Part shown: positions 43,770 to 56,310 of the stretch, one piece after another
Layout: every line of letters begins with the position of its first letter
Numbering within the stretch: position 1 is the stretch's first letter
Origin: Beverwykella pulmonaria
Lineage: Eukaryota; Ascomycota; Dothideomycetes; Pleosporales; Melanommataceae
Direction: 5' to 3'
Assembly: GCA_001599595.1 (NCBI GenBank)
Contig: BCHH01000022.1
Coordinates: 1-64,000 of the forward strand
DNA: 64,000 bases
Notes under the pieces: model-generated
The model's database searches: none
What the model was told of the DNA's origin: nothing
Seen by the model: only the letters and a program-made list of their open reading frames with translations
Position numbers and translations under genes: made by a program

Positions 43770-45086
43770 CTACTTGTCCTCAAATGCTGCCTTTCCGTCC
43801 TTTATCGTCGCGTATTGAATTTTGGTCGCGTCTGGTGTGGTGGGTGGCGCTGTCGGTGTCTTGCGAGCCGACGGAGGGCTTGATGATATTTCTTTAATCT
43901 CTTCCCGTATCTTGCGAGCGACTACGTCTTGGACGGCGCCCGGAGGACTCGCGGCGATCTCATCGACGTCCTGGAGCGTCAGCACATCGCTGATGCGCGA
44001 TGCGCGCGACTGGATCAGCATGGTGGCAGGACCCTCGAAACGGAGAAAGAGCTGAGAGCATTAGATGATGCGTACACTAGGCAGGACGCAGCCTTCACGT
44101 ACCCTGTCGCCCCATAGGGACCGCCTGAGCCACGTCTTGGCCGTGTGGGATATTTTCGCTAGCGCTCTCCACGTAGCCGTCTCGCTCATGACTCTGAAAA
44201 ATTTCACCTTCTGCAGCAGCGATCCGAAGCCAAGATCGGGAACTTGGAAGCGCAGGTTGGACGACTTGAAACGGAACGGGAGCGGCGGGGTCCCCGAGGC
44301 GGTATAGGCGACCACATTGCTGTGCAGCTGTCAGCGCCTCGTCCCAACACGTGAGCATCTGCCACATACCTAGGATGCGCCACGTAGCTCTCCCCGGCCT
44401 TCAATTGCACCTGGTAGATCTGGCCGCCGCCAGCCAGGGCAAGAAGCCCTCGTCCGGTCACGTATGTGTTGCCCCAGTGTGCCAATCCGAGCTTGACGTT
44501 GTACGTCGGCTGGAGCGAGAGCGTGTGGCCCGTCCATGCGAGCAGCGCCTGCCGCTGGGCAATGAGCCAGTCCTGCCGGCCGTCTAGCTGGACGGTGACG
44601 ATGGAGGAGATGGGCGACTTGGTGGACAGGAGCGCCGTGACGGGGCTCGTCGCCGACACCTTCTGGTAGAGGAACGGGATGCCCACAGGGGCGCGCCGGA
44701 AGGGCTCGAGGAAGGAAAGCGTCGACTGCGTATTCTCGACTTTGCCGCTAAGGCCGACCAAGGTGCCACGGCGGGTGTAGAGGTGCTGCGACGCGGCGAG
44801 GGAGACGGAGAGGAGGGAAAAGGGCGAGCCGACTACGTCGAAGCGCGCGTCTGCTATGCCATATCAGCACACATGCATGTCCATGGGGACAGGAGGGACT
44901 ACCTGGAGTGGGCACGGCGCCCGCAGACGGGTTTACATCAAGCTGTGAGTCGAGGGCTGGGTCTGGGGAGGGAGCCGTCGCCGTGATGCTGATGCGCCGC
45001 GCAGCCATTGGGGCTCGGATGTGGGCCGCAACGGCATATGGGCGGCGAGCGAGGCATGATAGAGGCGAGGCAGCCGGACGAGGCAT
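43770..45086 (-). CDS. aim24: Altered inheritance of mitochondria protein 24 (AIM24)
   Basis: Mitochondrial inner-membrane protein needed in yeast for normal MICOS and respiratory complex organisation. Exons 45086-44903, 44850-44370, 44319-44103 and 44033-43770 give 381 residues. The N-terminus ([20 protein letters not shown]) is Arg-rich without acids, as a mitochondrial presequence should be. The AIM24 core follows: [79 protein letters not shown] and [20 protein letters not shown]. The C-terminal [19 protein letters not shown] also fits the family. It is transcribed divergently from ATM1, with 282 bp between the start codons. Confidence 0.88.
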
Positions 45087-45368
45087 GCTGTGCCTGTGAT
45101 TGCCTGTGGTCTCTGCTGATGGATGGAGGGATGGGTGAACCTCTGAAAGCTCTGAGGCTCTGCGGCGGCCGGGGGTCGGCTGGGGTCCCGCGTTCGAAGG
45201 CGGTGGCGGCAGGCAATTAGTGGGCTGCAGGCGAGAGAGCTGCGCGCATTGCGACATCGTGCGCGCAAACACCATCATCACCGTCTGCCCGGTATACGGT
45301 GCCATTGACCCGTGCAAGGAGCTCCCGTCCCATACTCGTGCTCGCAGCCCGAACATGCCCCCTTCGCC
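45087..45368. promoter_or_regulatory. Bidirectional promoter of AIM24 and ATM1
   Basis: 282 bp of GC-rich DNA between the start codons of two nuclear genes for mitochondrial proteins. No clear TATA box is seen, in keeping with housekeeping expression. Co-regulation is inferred from the arrangement. Confidence 0.55.
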
Positions 45369-47806
45369 ATGCTGATGCACCACCTCGCCCGCGCTGCGAG
45401 CCGGCCGGGCCTCCGCCGAGCCCTGCGCGCCCACCCCTCCTCCCACACCATACGCGTCTTCACCACCAGCCCGCCGCACAGAAAAGATGTCCACAGCCAG
45501 CGGCCTCTGCCCGGCTCCCACACTGCCGCTGCAGACACCAAGGCGACGAAGCCCGTGGCCCCCGCGGCACCCGCGACACCCGACGCGCTCCTCGCCGAGC
45601 AGCTCAACACCAACAAGCAGCAGCGCAAGGCCGACTGGGCCATCATGAAGGAGATGTCGCAGTACCTGTGGCCCAAGGACAACCTGGGCACGCGCGCGCG
45701 CGTCGGCCTGTCGGTCGGCCTGCTGGTCGGCGCGAAGCTGCTCAACGTGCAGGTGCCCTTCTACTTCAAGAACATTGTCGATTCTATGAACATCGACTTC
45801 GTGGCCGTCGGAGGGACCGCATGGACAGTGGCCGGGTCTATGATTGTAGCCTGTAAGCCGTCCTGGACGCCCAGTATCGCGCCGCTGGATGTGAATGACT
45901 GAAAAAACACCAGACGGTCTGACCCGCGTCAGTGCCACCCTGTTCCAGGAGCTGCGCAATGCCGTCTTTGCCAGCGTCGCCCAGAAGGCCATCCGCAAGG
46001 TTGCCTGTAGTGTGTACGAGCATCTGCTCCGGCTCGACCTCGGCTTCCACCTGTCCCGCCAGACGGGCGGCCTGACAAGAGCCATTGACCGAGGTACCAA
46101 GGGCATCAGTTTCCTGCTGACGTCCATGGTCTTCCACGTCCTGCCCACCGCATTGGAGATATCGCTCGTGTGCGGTATTTTGGTAAGCCTGTGTGAGCCG
46201 CATCTCTCTCATCCATCGAATCTTACGTAGATAGACCTACCAATATGGTGCCAAGTTCGCCCTCATTACTGGCAGCACAATGGTTGCCTACACAGCCTTT
46301 ACCATCTTGACCACATCGTGGAGGACCAAGTTCCGAAAGCAAGCCAATGCTGCAGATAATCGAGCAGCAACCGTGGCCGTCGATTCCCTCATCAACTACG
46401 AGGCTGTCAAGGTATGCTGACATTCAGCGTGTCGTCTGTGCATGTAGCTCATCACGCGCCAGTACTTCAACAACGAGAAATATGAAGTCGCACGCTACGA
46501 CAAAGCCCTGCAGTCGTACGAGAAAGCCTCTATCAAGATTGCCACATCCCTTGCCTTCCTCAATTCCGGGCAGAATATCATCTTTTCCAGCGCCCTCACG
46601 GCCATGATGTACCTCGCAGCCAACGGCGTGGCAACGGGCCAGCTCACAGTGGGTGATCTTGTCATGGTGAATCAGCTGGTCTTCCAGCTCTCCGTTCCCC
46701 TTAACTTTCTAGGCTCCGTGTATCGAGAGCTTCGGCAGAGTTTGCTGGACATGGAGACCCTCTTCAACCTCCAAAAGGTCAATGTCGCTGTTAAAGATAA
46801 GAAAGATGCCAAGCCCCTTTTACTACGCACCGGAGAGATCAGGTTTGAGAATGTGACATTTGGATACCGGCCCGATCGGCCCATTCTGAAAAACCTGTCC
46901 TTCACAATCCCCGCCGGCAAGAAAGTCGCCATTGTTGGTCCGAGCGGATGCGGGAAATCCACCATTTTGCGTCTCCTATTCCGTTCATACGACGTCCAGG
47001 AAGGGCGCATTTTGATTGATGGACAGGACATCCGGGACGTGAGCCTCGAAAGCCTTCGGAGAGCAATCGGTGTAGTGCCGCAAGACACCCCACTCTTCAA
47101 TAACACAATTGAGCACAATATCAGGTATGGTAACATAGAAGCCTCGCCAGAACAAGTCATCGAGGCGGCCAAGCGAGCACATATACACGATACAATCGAA
47201 CATTTCCCGGATGGCTATCAGACTATGGTAGGAGAACGAGGAATGATGATATCGGGTATGTCCGCCCAGCACACATACGCACACACGTTTTGGGATGGCC
47301 AGAGTCTAATAACTTGGTAGGAGGAGAGAAGCAACGCCTCGCAGTCTCCCGCTTGATCCTCAAGGATCCGCCGCTCCTCTTCTTTGACGAGGCAGTATGT
47401 GCCCCTCTCTCTCCCCGCCGGTGACGAATCCTAACATTGTCTTCAGACTTCGGCGCTCGACACACACACGGAACAAGCCCTACTCTCTCACATAAACAGC
47501 ATCTTGAAAGAGAAACAACGGACCTCCGTCTTCGTCGCTCATCGGCTGCGAACGATATACGATTGCGATATAATTATCGTGCTGCGAGAAGGCAGTGTAG
47601 CAGAGAGTGGAACCCACGATGTTCTTATTGATCGAGCGGGGCTTTATTCGGAGCTTTGGAGTGGTATGTCGTCCTTTGCTCGTCCTTGTTATTTGGGCGC
47701 CTCTGTGGATTTTTGATACTGACGATTCACAGCTCAAGAAACGCTGTTCGCGGGTAATAACGAAGAAACAGTCGACGAAGAAACAATTGATGAAGAGTCG
47801 AGGTGA
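45369..47806 (+). CDS. atm1: Mitochondrial ABC transporter ATM1 (iron-sulfur export)
   Basis: Half-size ABC exporter of the mitochondrial inner membrane that supplies a glutathione-linked sulfur compound for cytosolic Fe-S protein assembly. Seven exons (45369-45852, 45914-46182, 46235-46411, 46463-47255, 47321-47394, 47447-47663, 47733-47806) give 695 residues. The presequence is Arg-rich ([20 protein letters not shown]). The transmembrane domain has [56 protein letters not shown] and [16 protein letters not shown]. The nucleotide-binding domain has Walker [11 protein letters not shown]-loop VVPQDTPLF, signature [14 protein letters not shown], Walker B LLFFDEATSALD and H-loop VFVAHRLRT. All catalytic residues are intact. 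Confidence 0.95.
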
Positions 47807-48921
47807 TATTATTGTGTATATTAGGTGATGAAGAAAAACTTAAAAGCTATATATTTAGCAGTATAGAAACTCTCCTGATGCGCTAAATCCAAGAGGCACA
47901 CAGAACGAATCCTACCGGAGCTAACAAGTCATAGTAATAGAGTACTCTGTCCTTTCCCATCTCTCTCTTGCTCTATTCTTAAATCCCTGCTCCACATCCT
48001 CTGCCTTTGTCTCTGCCTCTTAACACACCGACTTCCTCTCTCACTGTCGCCTTCTCCCTCTCCAAGGCCTCCCCATTCCTCATACAGATCATACGTGCAG
48101 TCTCGCAACCTCCCTCAACAGCTGCACAACATCTCCGCCCAGCCTCCTGAGATGACGCGCGTCAATGCCACCGTAGGCATGAGTAGGAGCAATGGCCTGT
48201 TCAAAACCTATGCTAGGGCTTTACATGGAGTTGAGGAGGCCGTGGTGTTTTGCTATTGATATTTGAAGCAGGCTTTGATGATGTCTTGGAATTAGTGCTT
48301 AAGGACTTGGAGGGCGATTTGAAAAATGAGATGTTTGAGACAGGAGAGGTGGTAACGGAATTGGATATTAATGAATCGGTGCTGGGGCCTGGTAGGAGAC
48401 GAGGATGCGAACGAGGATGGGGAGGTACGAGCTGTGAGGCGAACGGAAACTGATCTCCCCCAGCTCTTCATAGTGGACTAGTGAACACAATCCAAATTGT
48501 GGTAGGTTGTTAAAGTTCATTATTTTAAAATGTGGGGTTGAAGTGTGCCTTCAGGGCGGATTGAGAGGAAAGAAATATACTGTTGAAACCTTCTTGTCTT
48601 CGTTCTCAAAATTTAGTCCTCCTGTTCGTCTTTTGAACGACTCAATGTACGTTTCTGTGCCTCAGAAATTGATTATCATATTTACTTTAAATATATATTT
48701 TGTGCAGGTGGGTATATAAAAGTCCAGCATCATTCGTTTCCCTTCATTACTGCGGCCCAACCTTGGTGCCACGTACTTGATGCCTAGAATAATGAGATGC
48801 AAAATGGGACTCATACCATCGGAGGCAAGGAAACCTCCTCGGACGCAAAAACGCTTGCTCAAGAGTCGAATCCAAAGAAAAGAATATCAAACCACTAGAT
48901 TTTCGACCAGACCGAAACATC
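47807..48921. other. Intergenic, nothing recognised
   Basis: 3' flanks of ATM1 and the Kelch gene. Open frames at 48250-48453 and 48507-48719 lack coding character. Confidence 0.5.
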
Positions 48922-51608
48922 TCAATCGCGATTGATGACCCGCAAACTCCTCCTCGGGTTCAACAACACACCATTAACGCCCCAGAAACTCGGTTCCTGC
49001 CCTTCCAACAAGTCGTCCGACGAGCTTCCGCCAGTACTCGTCCGCTCAAGCGTATTAGTACCCCTCGCGCCACCGCCTGCACCCGAAAGCCCCCCGGCCC
49101 CGGTGTATGCAGTGCCTGCTTCCCCGCTGTTTCTTGCAAGACCGTCCCCAAATCCATTGTGCCGACCCGAATTCCCTGCACTCGACGTATTGGAAGTTGA
49201 CAAGGCGAGCAACAAGTCCCGGGGCCCAGCTCTCTCCGTAGAATTTTTCCCAGAGGACGTGACTGTAGCGCCGACTCCAGAGTTTCCAGACTGCCCCGTT
49301 TTCTCGTTGTTGGCCGAACGCTGCGCTACCATGGCGGCATGGTTCTTCCAGATTTTGACCTGCTTCCTATATATCCAAGCGCAGAATGCCATGTACGCGG
49401 CCACAATGGCGAAAAATCCTGCAACAGTACCAGCAACAATGGCGCCGATATTTTTTCCGCCTCCGCTGCTCGGAGCAGGCAATGTTGTTGTTTCCGTGAT
49501 GACGGCACCGTTGGGTCCTGTAAGCGTGTAGGTTATTGGCTTTCCAGTCTTGAGGGGCCCTTCAGTCGGGGTTTGGACAGGAGCTGTGAGCGTGGCGCCG
49601 CCGGTTTCCTTGCCGCCGATTACGGACTGCACAGCCGCGGGAACATTGTATCCGTAGGAACCCTCGAGACCAGCTTTGCTATCAAAACCACGTTGATTTG
49701 CTTGCTGGGCGAGAGGGTTCCCTGTGTCTTTGCTATTCCCGGTATACGATTGGAGAGCCTTGTCCCCAGTCAGGGCGGTGAATTGGTCTGACCATGAGAG
49801 TGACGACGTGTTGAACACGTATATTCCGGGCGAGTCACAGGAGAGGTCCTGTCCCACGTAGCCACCAATGACAATCATCTGCCCATCCCAGATGTGGCAC
49901 GAGTGCCCCGCGCGGGCGTAGGGCACAGATTGGTGGGACATATCCACAGAGATCCAAGTAAACGAGGGAACGGACAGAATCCACATGTCGTTGTACTGGG
50001 TTTGGTTCTTGAAGGGCTGTAGATTTTGGCCGCCGAACATGTAAATGTTATAGGAGGAGCCACTGCGTGTGGTGTAAGTATGGTGGCAACAGACATGGTT
50101 GTAGGAAATCAACTTACTCTGCAGCGGCTGCCACTACAGCACAAGGGTTGACGCGGTATTTGGGCATTTCTCCGCTGGTCGTTTGTTTGTACCAGGTTGA
50201 TTTGGAGATATCGTAGACGTCTATCACGTTCATTTGCGTCTGTGAGGGTAAGCTGATGTTACGGCAAGGTGTTGAAGTTTGCAGCTTACAAAGGTCTCGT
50301 TCACACCACCCGCAAGGCCCAAAAGAAGGCCCTCGTCGCCAAACCCTGGGACGTATACCAGTAGCCCATCGGCGCGTTCCGTAAACCCAGCGGTGTCTTG
50401 CATGCCACCTTCGGTAATATTCCTAAAGGCTCCATCTTGCCCTGCGCTCTTTCCATCTTTGAGTGACTCGACAGCGGGATTGGAAAATCCTGGAAACGTG
50501 AACTCGAGAAGGCTTTTCAAATATACTCTTGCAACTCCTTCGCTCCAGCCTTCGGTTGTATGGTAATCCAAATGACCGCCAAAATACCAACCACGACCCA
50601 GCGTACTCACACCAAACCCGGCGCCCTCGGCTGAAGACTGCACAGGCTGCCCCTCTGGCGCGGCGTTATCACCAGCGGATGTTTTGGGCGTCTTGTGTTC
50701 GGACCACTCTTTGGAGACGATGTTGTACTCCCACATAGAGTAGGCAACAGGAGCTGTATACGGGTCTTCAGAAAACTCGCCGCCATAGAGGAAGAGTGAT
50801 TGGTGCGAATTCCACAGATACCCATTCGCGACTTCTGGTGGGCCAGAAGGACGAGGGAGTCCAGTGAGGGATGGGGTGCTAATTTGCCAGGACTTGGTGA
50901 GATCGAGGGTTAGGAAGTCATTACCTTGAAAAGTCAGTTCCAAGGCCAGACAACCAGTTGGAGATCTTACCCCATGTGTTTGTGGTTTGTGTGGACACGG
51001 TAGTGGATCTTCCGCCGTATATATACAGCGTTCCATTGACGATAGTAGCTACACATGTAAGTAGAGAAACAAAGGGTTTGCCATGCATACTTACATTGGT
51101 GACTCCACCTCTTGCAAATATCCGTGTTTGTGTTGTCGCGTTTTGAGAAAGCGGTAGCCTCCACATAGTCGACCGGGTGCGGTGGGATAACGCCTCCCTT
51201 AACTCCTACGGCAGATATCGGGTTTGTTTGGAAGACTGGTAATAAGAAGGCGAGCATAACTGCTAGCGCTGCTAATCGATAAAGCTTCGAGTATGTGTTT
51301 ATGTGCCGGCTCGGATACAGCCTCATCGTCGCCAGCGTCTCGAAGTCTGAATCATCAGAATCGGTCGCTGAATCCCACTCGTTATCCTCCTCAAGGACCT
51401 TCTCAGCGTCCTGGAAAACCTCATGTTGACTTCGGAATCGTACCAATCTCGCGGGTCGTAATCGTCTCGGGTCCGGATTTGATATCAGTATAGGAGCCGG
51501 ACTGCGCTCTCGTCGAATCGTGGTTTCATCCACCAGTCCGACTTCTGTGAAGACAGACTTCCGTCGGTGGGGAATCGTAGTGGCGGGTTGAGGTCGTACT
51601 CGCTCCAT
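48922..51608 (-). CDS. Kelch-repeat membrane protein
   Basis: Five exons (51608-51095, 51048-50971, 50924-50290, 50239-50118, 50062-48922) give 829 residues. The cytosolic N-terminus is acidic (EEDNEWDSATDSDDSDFETL), followed by a membrane anchor (LYRLAALAVMLAFLLPVF). A series of Kelch blades follows, with motifs such as NGTLYIYGGRS, NSHQSLFLYGGEF, YNIYMFGGQ and DGQMIVIGGYVGQD, probably forming a propeller outside the cell. A second membrane segment (NIGAIVAGTVAGFFAIVAAYMAFCAWIY) precedes a Gly/Ser/Asn-rich cytosolic tail. ATG 51608 is chosen because the frame further up opens only with TTG. Related proteins in Pezizomycotina are uncharacterised; roles in polarity or the cell surface are guesses. 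Confidence 0.85.
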
Positions 51609-52771
51609 TGTAGGTTCTATGGCCGAGAAGAGCAACTACAGAGTGGAGGGTGCAAGCCCGAGTTGTTAAACAGTTTGTTGCGTAGTAGTAAAAATGACGT
51701 CGACGGTAAAACTGGATAACGGGGCAATCTGCTGCATTAATAAGGCAGGTATCGACAGGCGTGAGTGGCAAGGGACGGATATTGAATTGCGGCTTAACAA
51801 TGCCAGCAATTGGTGTATTCTTCGCAAAACACAGGAATCAAAGAGGGAAAAGCAACGATTAGCAACGGCAGCAACACAAAAGCAAAGACAAAGACTGTGG
51901 AGTCGAAGATGGGGAGCTTGTTAAGACTTAGAGGGCCATCGCTGCTCGTAATCAACTGGATCCCTCCCGTACCTGTAGCATGCTGAAGGTGGCACGTCAT
52001 GAGGCAACCCATCCAGGCAATGATCTCTCCCCATCGCGATTTGGCTGGATGCGGAAGACAGGGTTCGCATTGGACGTAAGAGGCACGTCCCCCGAACCTC
52101 TCAGCATGACGCCGCTCGCGAAAAAATCAGGGAACGCCTCCCGCCTGTCAAACCTGCACCCCAGAACCAACGGCGCACGATTTCTAGCCGTTGCCAGGGG
52201 CTATAAGGCGGCAGTTGCTTGATCCCTGGACAGGCGATTCAGGAAATTTTACATTATTCTACTCGTGCGATTGTTGCTAGTGTTTGCCGTCCCCCTTCCC
52301 GCACGGCGATGAAGAATCATTTGGATTTATGCAACGTTGCGCACTATTCCCAAGACAGTGCACACCACCAGACTGCAGCACCGTACTCGGCCGGCCGGCG
52401 CGCTCACCTGAGAGTGTGATATGGGCACCATCGTCCTCAGGTAAAAATTCGATAGTGTGAACTTTATTGATAACGTGACGTGTTCTATTATTGGCTACGA
52501 CACCTCGGAAGAGATGGGTCGGGCAATCCATGTGACATCGAGCTAGTGGCGGTGCGTGGCTGTGTGCATTTGGACGACTGCCTCAAGACTAGCGGAGGAG
52601 AATTTTGCGAATTATGGGTGTGAATGCATCGGAGCGCCGAGCGGCTCTGCTTATATTTTAGACCGAAGTGGGACTCTGATAGTTCACGGTTGGGGGTTCC
52701 CTCCTCCGATGCATTGAAATGGCATGCGATGGGCATTCTCCCTCCTCCCAAAGTCAGTTAACCAGTGAAGG
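51609..52771. other. Kelch-gene upstream region, nothing recognised
   Basis: 1.16 kb between the Kelch start and the 3' end of the AlkB gene. No coding frame, RNA gene or repeat was found. Confidence 0.5.
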
Positions 52772-54355
52772 CTACACAGTCTCTAGTCGCTTTGCTTCCC
52801 CCTCTTCCAACACAGATCCTTTCGCTTTTCCCGCCCAAGGAGGCTCACCGTCGTCGTCAAACTCGGCCCATGACATAAACCCGCATCCCTTCTCTCCAGG
52901 TACATAGTTCGTATGACACATCCACATGTACTTTCCACGCGTCTCCTTCTTCTTCATTACGCATCTCAACACCGTCGGCACACGGCATTTACATTTCGGC
53001 GTGAACTTGGGATGGAGGCTGTCCTTGTAGAAACGATAGGTAATGTTTAGCCTCTTGTTCTTCGTCAGAGGATGCGGATCAACGGTCTGGGCAGGGGCAA
53101 TGGAGTGCTTCCATTCTTCCTGCATATCTGCATGCATCACTAAAAGTGAGTTGTGTGGGAGGAATATTGAAATTTGACCGCGGGCATCGGCAAGTGAATC
53201 GTCTTCCTTCCGGTGCTCTTCATCTTCGGCAACGATCTTGCGGATACGGAATTCTCGCGTTACGCCGAGACTAAGACTACCGATAATTGCTCGCGGGCCA
53301 AGATAGGTGAGCTGATCGGTGTGATATCCAACGCTTTCCTTGGGGCCATCATATACATTCACGAATGCCTGGTGGACAAGAGTCAGCATAACTGGTCGCG
53401 AATTGGGCTACTTAGATGACTTCTATGCAGCTAGATGCCGATTAGGTTGTGTCTTGTCGCGTCCGGCTCCCACTGTGCAACAGAAATAGAAGCTAAAGGT
53501 TCAATTTCGTACCGTATTTGGTTTCCAGCGGTGTGGAGACTGATGCTTTAATTTCTTGCCATCAGGAAAGAAGTCTCGTATGCGTCGTTGGATTTCGCTG
53601 TTCACGGCTTCCTCGACTTTAGTGGATGCTTTGAGCATCTCGGGCAAGCTTTGGCGGACGTCCTGTAGACCCCCCTAGTTTCAGCACCCCGAAGGTCTTG
53701 GGAATACCCGCACACTGACCTCAACCTTTCTGCCATCATAGATGTATTCAATCTTCTGGCGTTCTGCTTCGGCCAAGCTATTCACATAGAAGCAGAATGT
53801 GTGCGGACTCTTGACAACACGGTCGAAGAGCTGAAACTCCAGGTTGGAATAAGTGGGTGACTCTTTCACTAGCTCGAGGGTTAAAGCGTCTGCATCTTCA
53901 CGTGGGAGGAAATTCAGTATGAGGGAACACGGGGTGTTGGCCTCAATGTCTTCCGGCGTGTACAACTTTAGGGTTTGGCCCTTCTTGACCGGGGCTTTCT
54001 TGACTGCACTGCTGTGGGTCGGGGCGATGCCGCAAGATGCGAGCGAGGACTGATAGCCTGTTCCGGAAGTCTTTCGTGGAACCGAGGTTTTGCTTTGGGC
54101 AAGTGCCTCGGATGCCTGTTTGAAGGACCCTTGTGAGGCCAGAAGAGCCTCGAGCAGCGTTTCTGGATCGGCGTTGGGATAGAGCGAGGCTAGCAGGGCC
54201 AGTTTGAAGTCTGTGGATTCATCGTCGCCGTCGCCGTCGCCGTCGTCGTCGTTGTTATAAGCGGGTGCAGTGGCAATGGCAGTCCTCGGGGTCGGCTGGG
54301 GTGACTGCTGGGGGCGCGAGAGGCGTCTTCGCTTTCGGGATACAAACGCGTCCAT
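52772..54355 (-). CDS. AlkB-like 2OG-Fe(II) dioxygenase with CUE-like and GRF zinc-finger domains
   Basis: Exons 54355-53720, 53662-53513 and 53368-52772 give 460 residues. Domains in order are: a basic, probably nuclear-targeting start (SRKRRRLSRP), an acidic Asp/Gly repeat encoded by GTC/GCC repeats, and a CUE/UBA-like ubiquitin-binding region (LALLASLYPNADPETLLEAL, about 50-90). The AlkB fold follows, with AFVNVYDGPKESVGYHTDQL (Fe-binding HxD) then the distal His in EWKHSIAP and RLNITYRFY (2-oxoglutarate-binding Arg). A GRF-type zinc finger (CKCRVPTVLRCV... WMCH... GCGFMSW) ends the protein. AlkB homologues oxidatively remove alkyl groups from DNA or RNA. The head-to-head partner is PEX7, with 265 bp between starts. 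Confidence 0.88.
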
Positions 54356-54620
54356 GTCGCGGTGGTGAAGGGGTGGGGCTGAGGCCTGTCGCGTTGAGGC
54401 GAAGAAATGAACCTCGGGACAGCGCGCGTGCACGTGACTGACATGCCCCGCCAATGGCCCAACACCACGAACCTGATCGGCGCCGACACCACGCCCACAC
54501 ACACCCACGCCGCAGCCTCCGCAAACAATGGTGCGCACCGCCTGTATATACCCTCGCGCGCCGTAATCCTCGCCACCGGCACAGTACATTTCCATATCTG
54601 GTCAATCAAGGTTCAAAAGC
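54356..54620. promoter_or_regulatory. Bidirectional promoter of the AlkB-like gene and PEX7
   Basis: 265 bp between divergent start codons, with no obvious TATA box. Short frames inside are shadows. Confidence 0.5.
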
Positions 54621-55759
54621 ATGCTCGAATACCGCACGCAGGGCTACAATGGCTACAGCGTCAAGTACTCGCCCTTTTTCGACTCGCGCATCGCCGTCGC
54701 CGCGTCGGCCAACTTTGGCCTGGTTGGCAATGGAAGGGCGTACATACTAGGCCTGACACCTAACGGTATCGTGGCCGAGAAGTGGTGCGCGAGCCTCCTC
54801 TTCACAAAAGCACAACCCCAAACAAAGCCCCATGATCTGACGATACACTGCCCAGGTTCGACACACAGGACTCGCTCTTCGACGTCACGTGGTCTGAGGC
54901 TCATGAGAACCAGCTGCTCACGGCCGGCGGCGACGGTTCCGTCAAGCTCTTCGACATCAGCGTCGCTGAGTTCCCTGTGCAGTCGTGGCAGGAGCACGCG
55001 CGTGAGGTTTTTGCCGTGCATTGGAACCTCGTGGCCAAGGATACGTTCCTTTCTAGTAGCTGGGATGGTACCATTAAGATCTGGAACCCCAATGCGAGCG
55101 CCAGCCTGACCACGCTGCCCACGCACTCGTGTACGTACTCGGCCGCCTTCAGCCCGCACAGCCCGAGCATCCTGAGCAGCGTGAGCTCCGACTCCCACCT
55201 GCGCATCTTCGACCTGCGGACCCCCGCCTCCGCGTCCAACCATCTCACCCTCAACATCCCCATCCACACCCCGCCAAAGCCCCGCATGGGCGCCGCCGCG
55301 TCTGTTGGTGTGCCGCCGTCCGAGGCCCTCACGCACGATTGGAACAAGTACCGGGACACGATTGTTGCAACAGCCGGCGTTGACCGCCTCATCCGCACCT
55401 TCGACATACGCGCCCCCAATGCTGGTCCCATCGCCGTACTCCCAGGCCACGAATATGCCGTACGACGAGTAACGTGGTCTCCTCATCTCTCCGATATCCT
55501 GCTGAGCGCGAGCTACGACATGACATGTCGAGTGTGGACAGACGGAAGTGCCATGGGCGTTGGTGGCGCCAAACAGGAGAATATGGTCCAGCAGGATCCC
55601 ATGGTGTTTGGAGGTGGGCGTGAGATGGGCAGAATGGGCCGGCATACAGAGTTTGCTACTGGCGTCGACTGGTGTCTTTTTGGTGCCGAAGGCTGGTGTG
55701 CAAGTACTGGATGGGATGAGAGGGTGTTGGTATGGGATTGCCGCGCGATCATGCAATGA
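54621..55759 (+). CDS. pex7: Peroxin 7, PTS2 receptor
   Basis: WD40 protein that binds the N-terminal PTS2 signal of peroxisomal matrix enzymes and brings them to the import machinery. Exons 54621-54784 and 54856-55759 give 355 residues. The start MLEYRTQGYNGYSVKYSPFF is diagnostic. WD-type blades include FDVTWSEAHENQLLTAGGDG SVKLFDI, FLSSSWDGTIKIWN, ILSSVSSDSHLRIFDLR, VATAGVDRLIRTFDIR, HEYAVRRVTWSPHLSDILLS and the final GWDERVLVWDC. Length and order match fungal PEX7. No break is seen. Confidence 0.93.
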
Positions 55760-56310
55760 TGTTAGGCGGGGGAGTCAAAGCTTGAGAAAGCATTTTGCAT
55801 GTATATTTTGCATTCATAAAATCTACACGGTACCTTTTAGTCGAGGATTAAACTGAAGCGTAATGACCATGGACCAGACAAATGGAGCATAATGAGGAGC
55901 ATAATGAGGAGCATAATAAGTGTTGGCTTGGACGGTAAGTGTGGAGCCAGTAAAAGCCATACTCACTTCAGACAAACTAGACCGATTTTCCGAATGAGCA
56001 TCATACTCTGGTCTGCATAGAATCGGCGGACGCACTCAGAACGCGGCGTCACGGCACTCCAGCTTCCGACTTCTAGACTGTCGTCTCGTATTTCGCATTG
56101 TACGATACATGGAACTTCAGCCTATGGAATGCCCCACCATTAAGTTATAACTTTGGTTTTGAATCTCATCTCACGCTCCTTGCTGCTATCATTCCGGAAC
56201 AATCTTCTGCACTTCTAGATTCCAGATCCAAACCCCATTTACGACGCATGTACTAAATTCCTTAATTCAACCCTTTCTTCCCGTCGCGAAGCTCAACCCC
56301 AATCCTGAAA
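55760..56310. other. Intergenic with a 12-bp tandem repeat
   Basis: 55884-55919 holds three copies of GGAGCATAATGA (the last ending TAA). The rest has no recognised feature. Confidence 0.6.

Noticed and set aside
44748..46148. 466-codon minus-strand open frame across the AIM24-ATM1 region
   Set aside because: Its middle and 5' part are antisense to the well-supported ATM1 exon 1 and only its end coincides with AIM24 exon 1. It is a GC-rich shadow frame.
48250..48719. Two plus frames in the ATM1-Kelch gap
   Set aside because: They are short, overlap no conserved motif, and start codons are weak or absent.
54228..54256. GTC/GCC triplet repeat as a separate regulatory repeat
   Set aside because: It lies inside the AlkB-like coding exon and encodes an Asp/Gly run, so it is part of the gene.
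54653..55756. 367-codon minus-strand open frame
   Set aside because: It is antisense to PEX7, whose WD-repeat text and intron are unambiguous.
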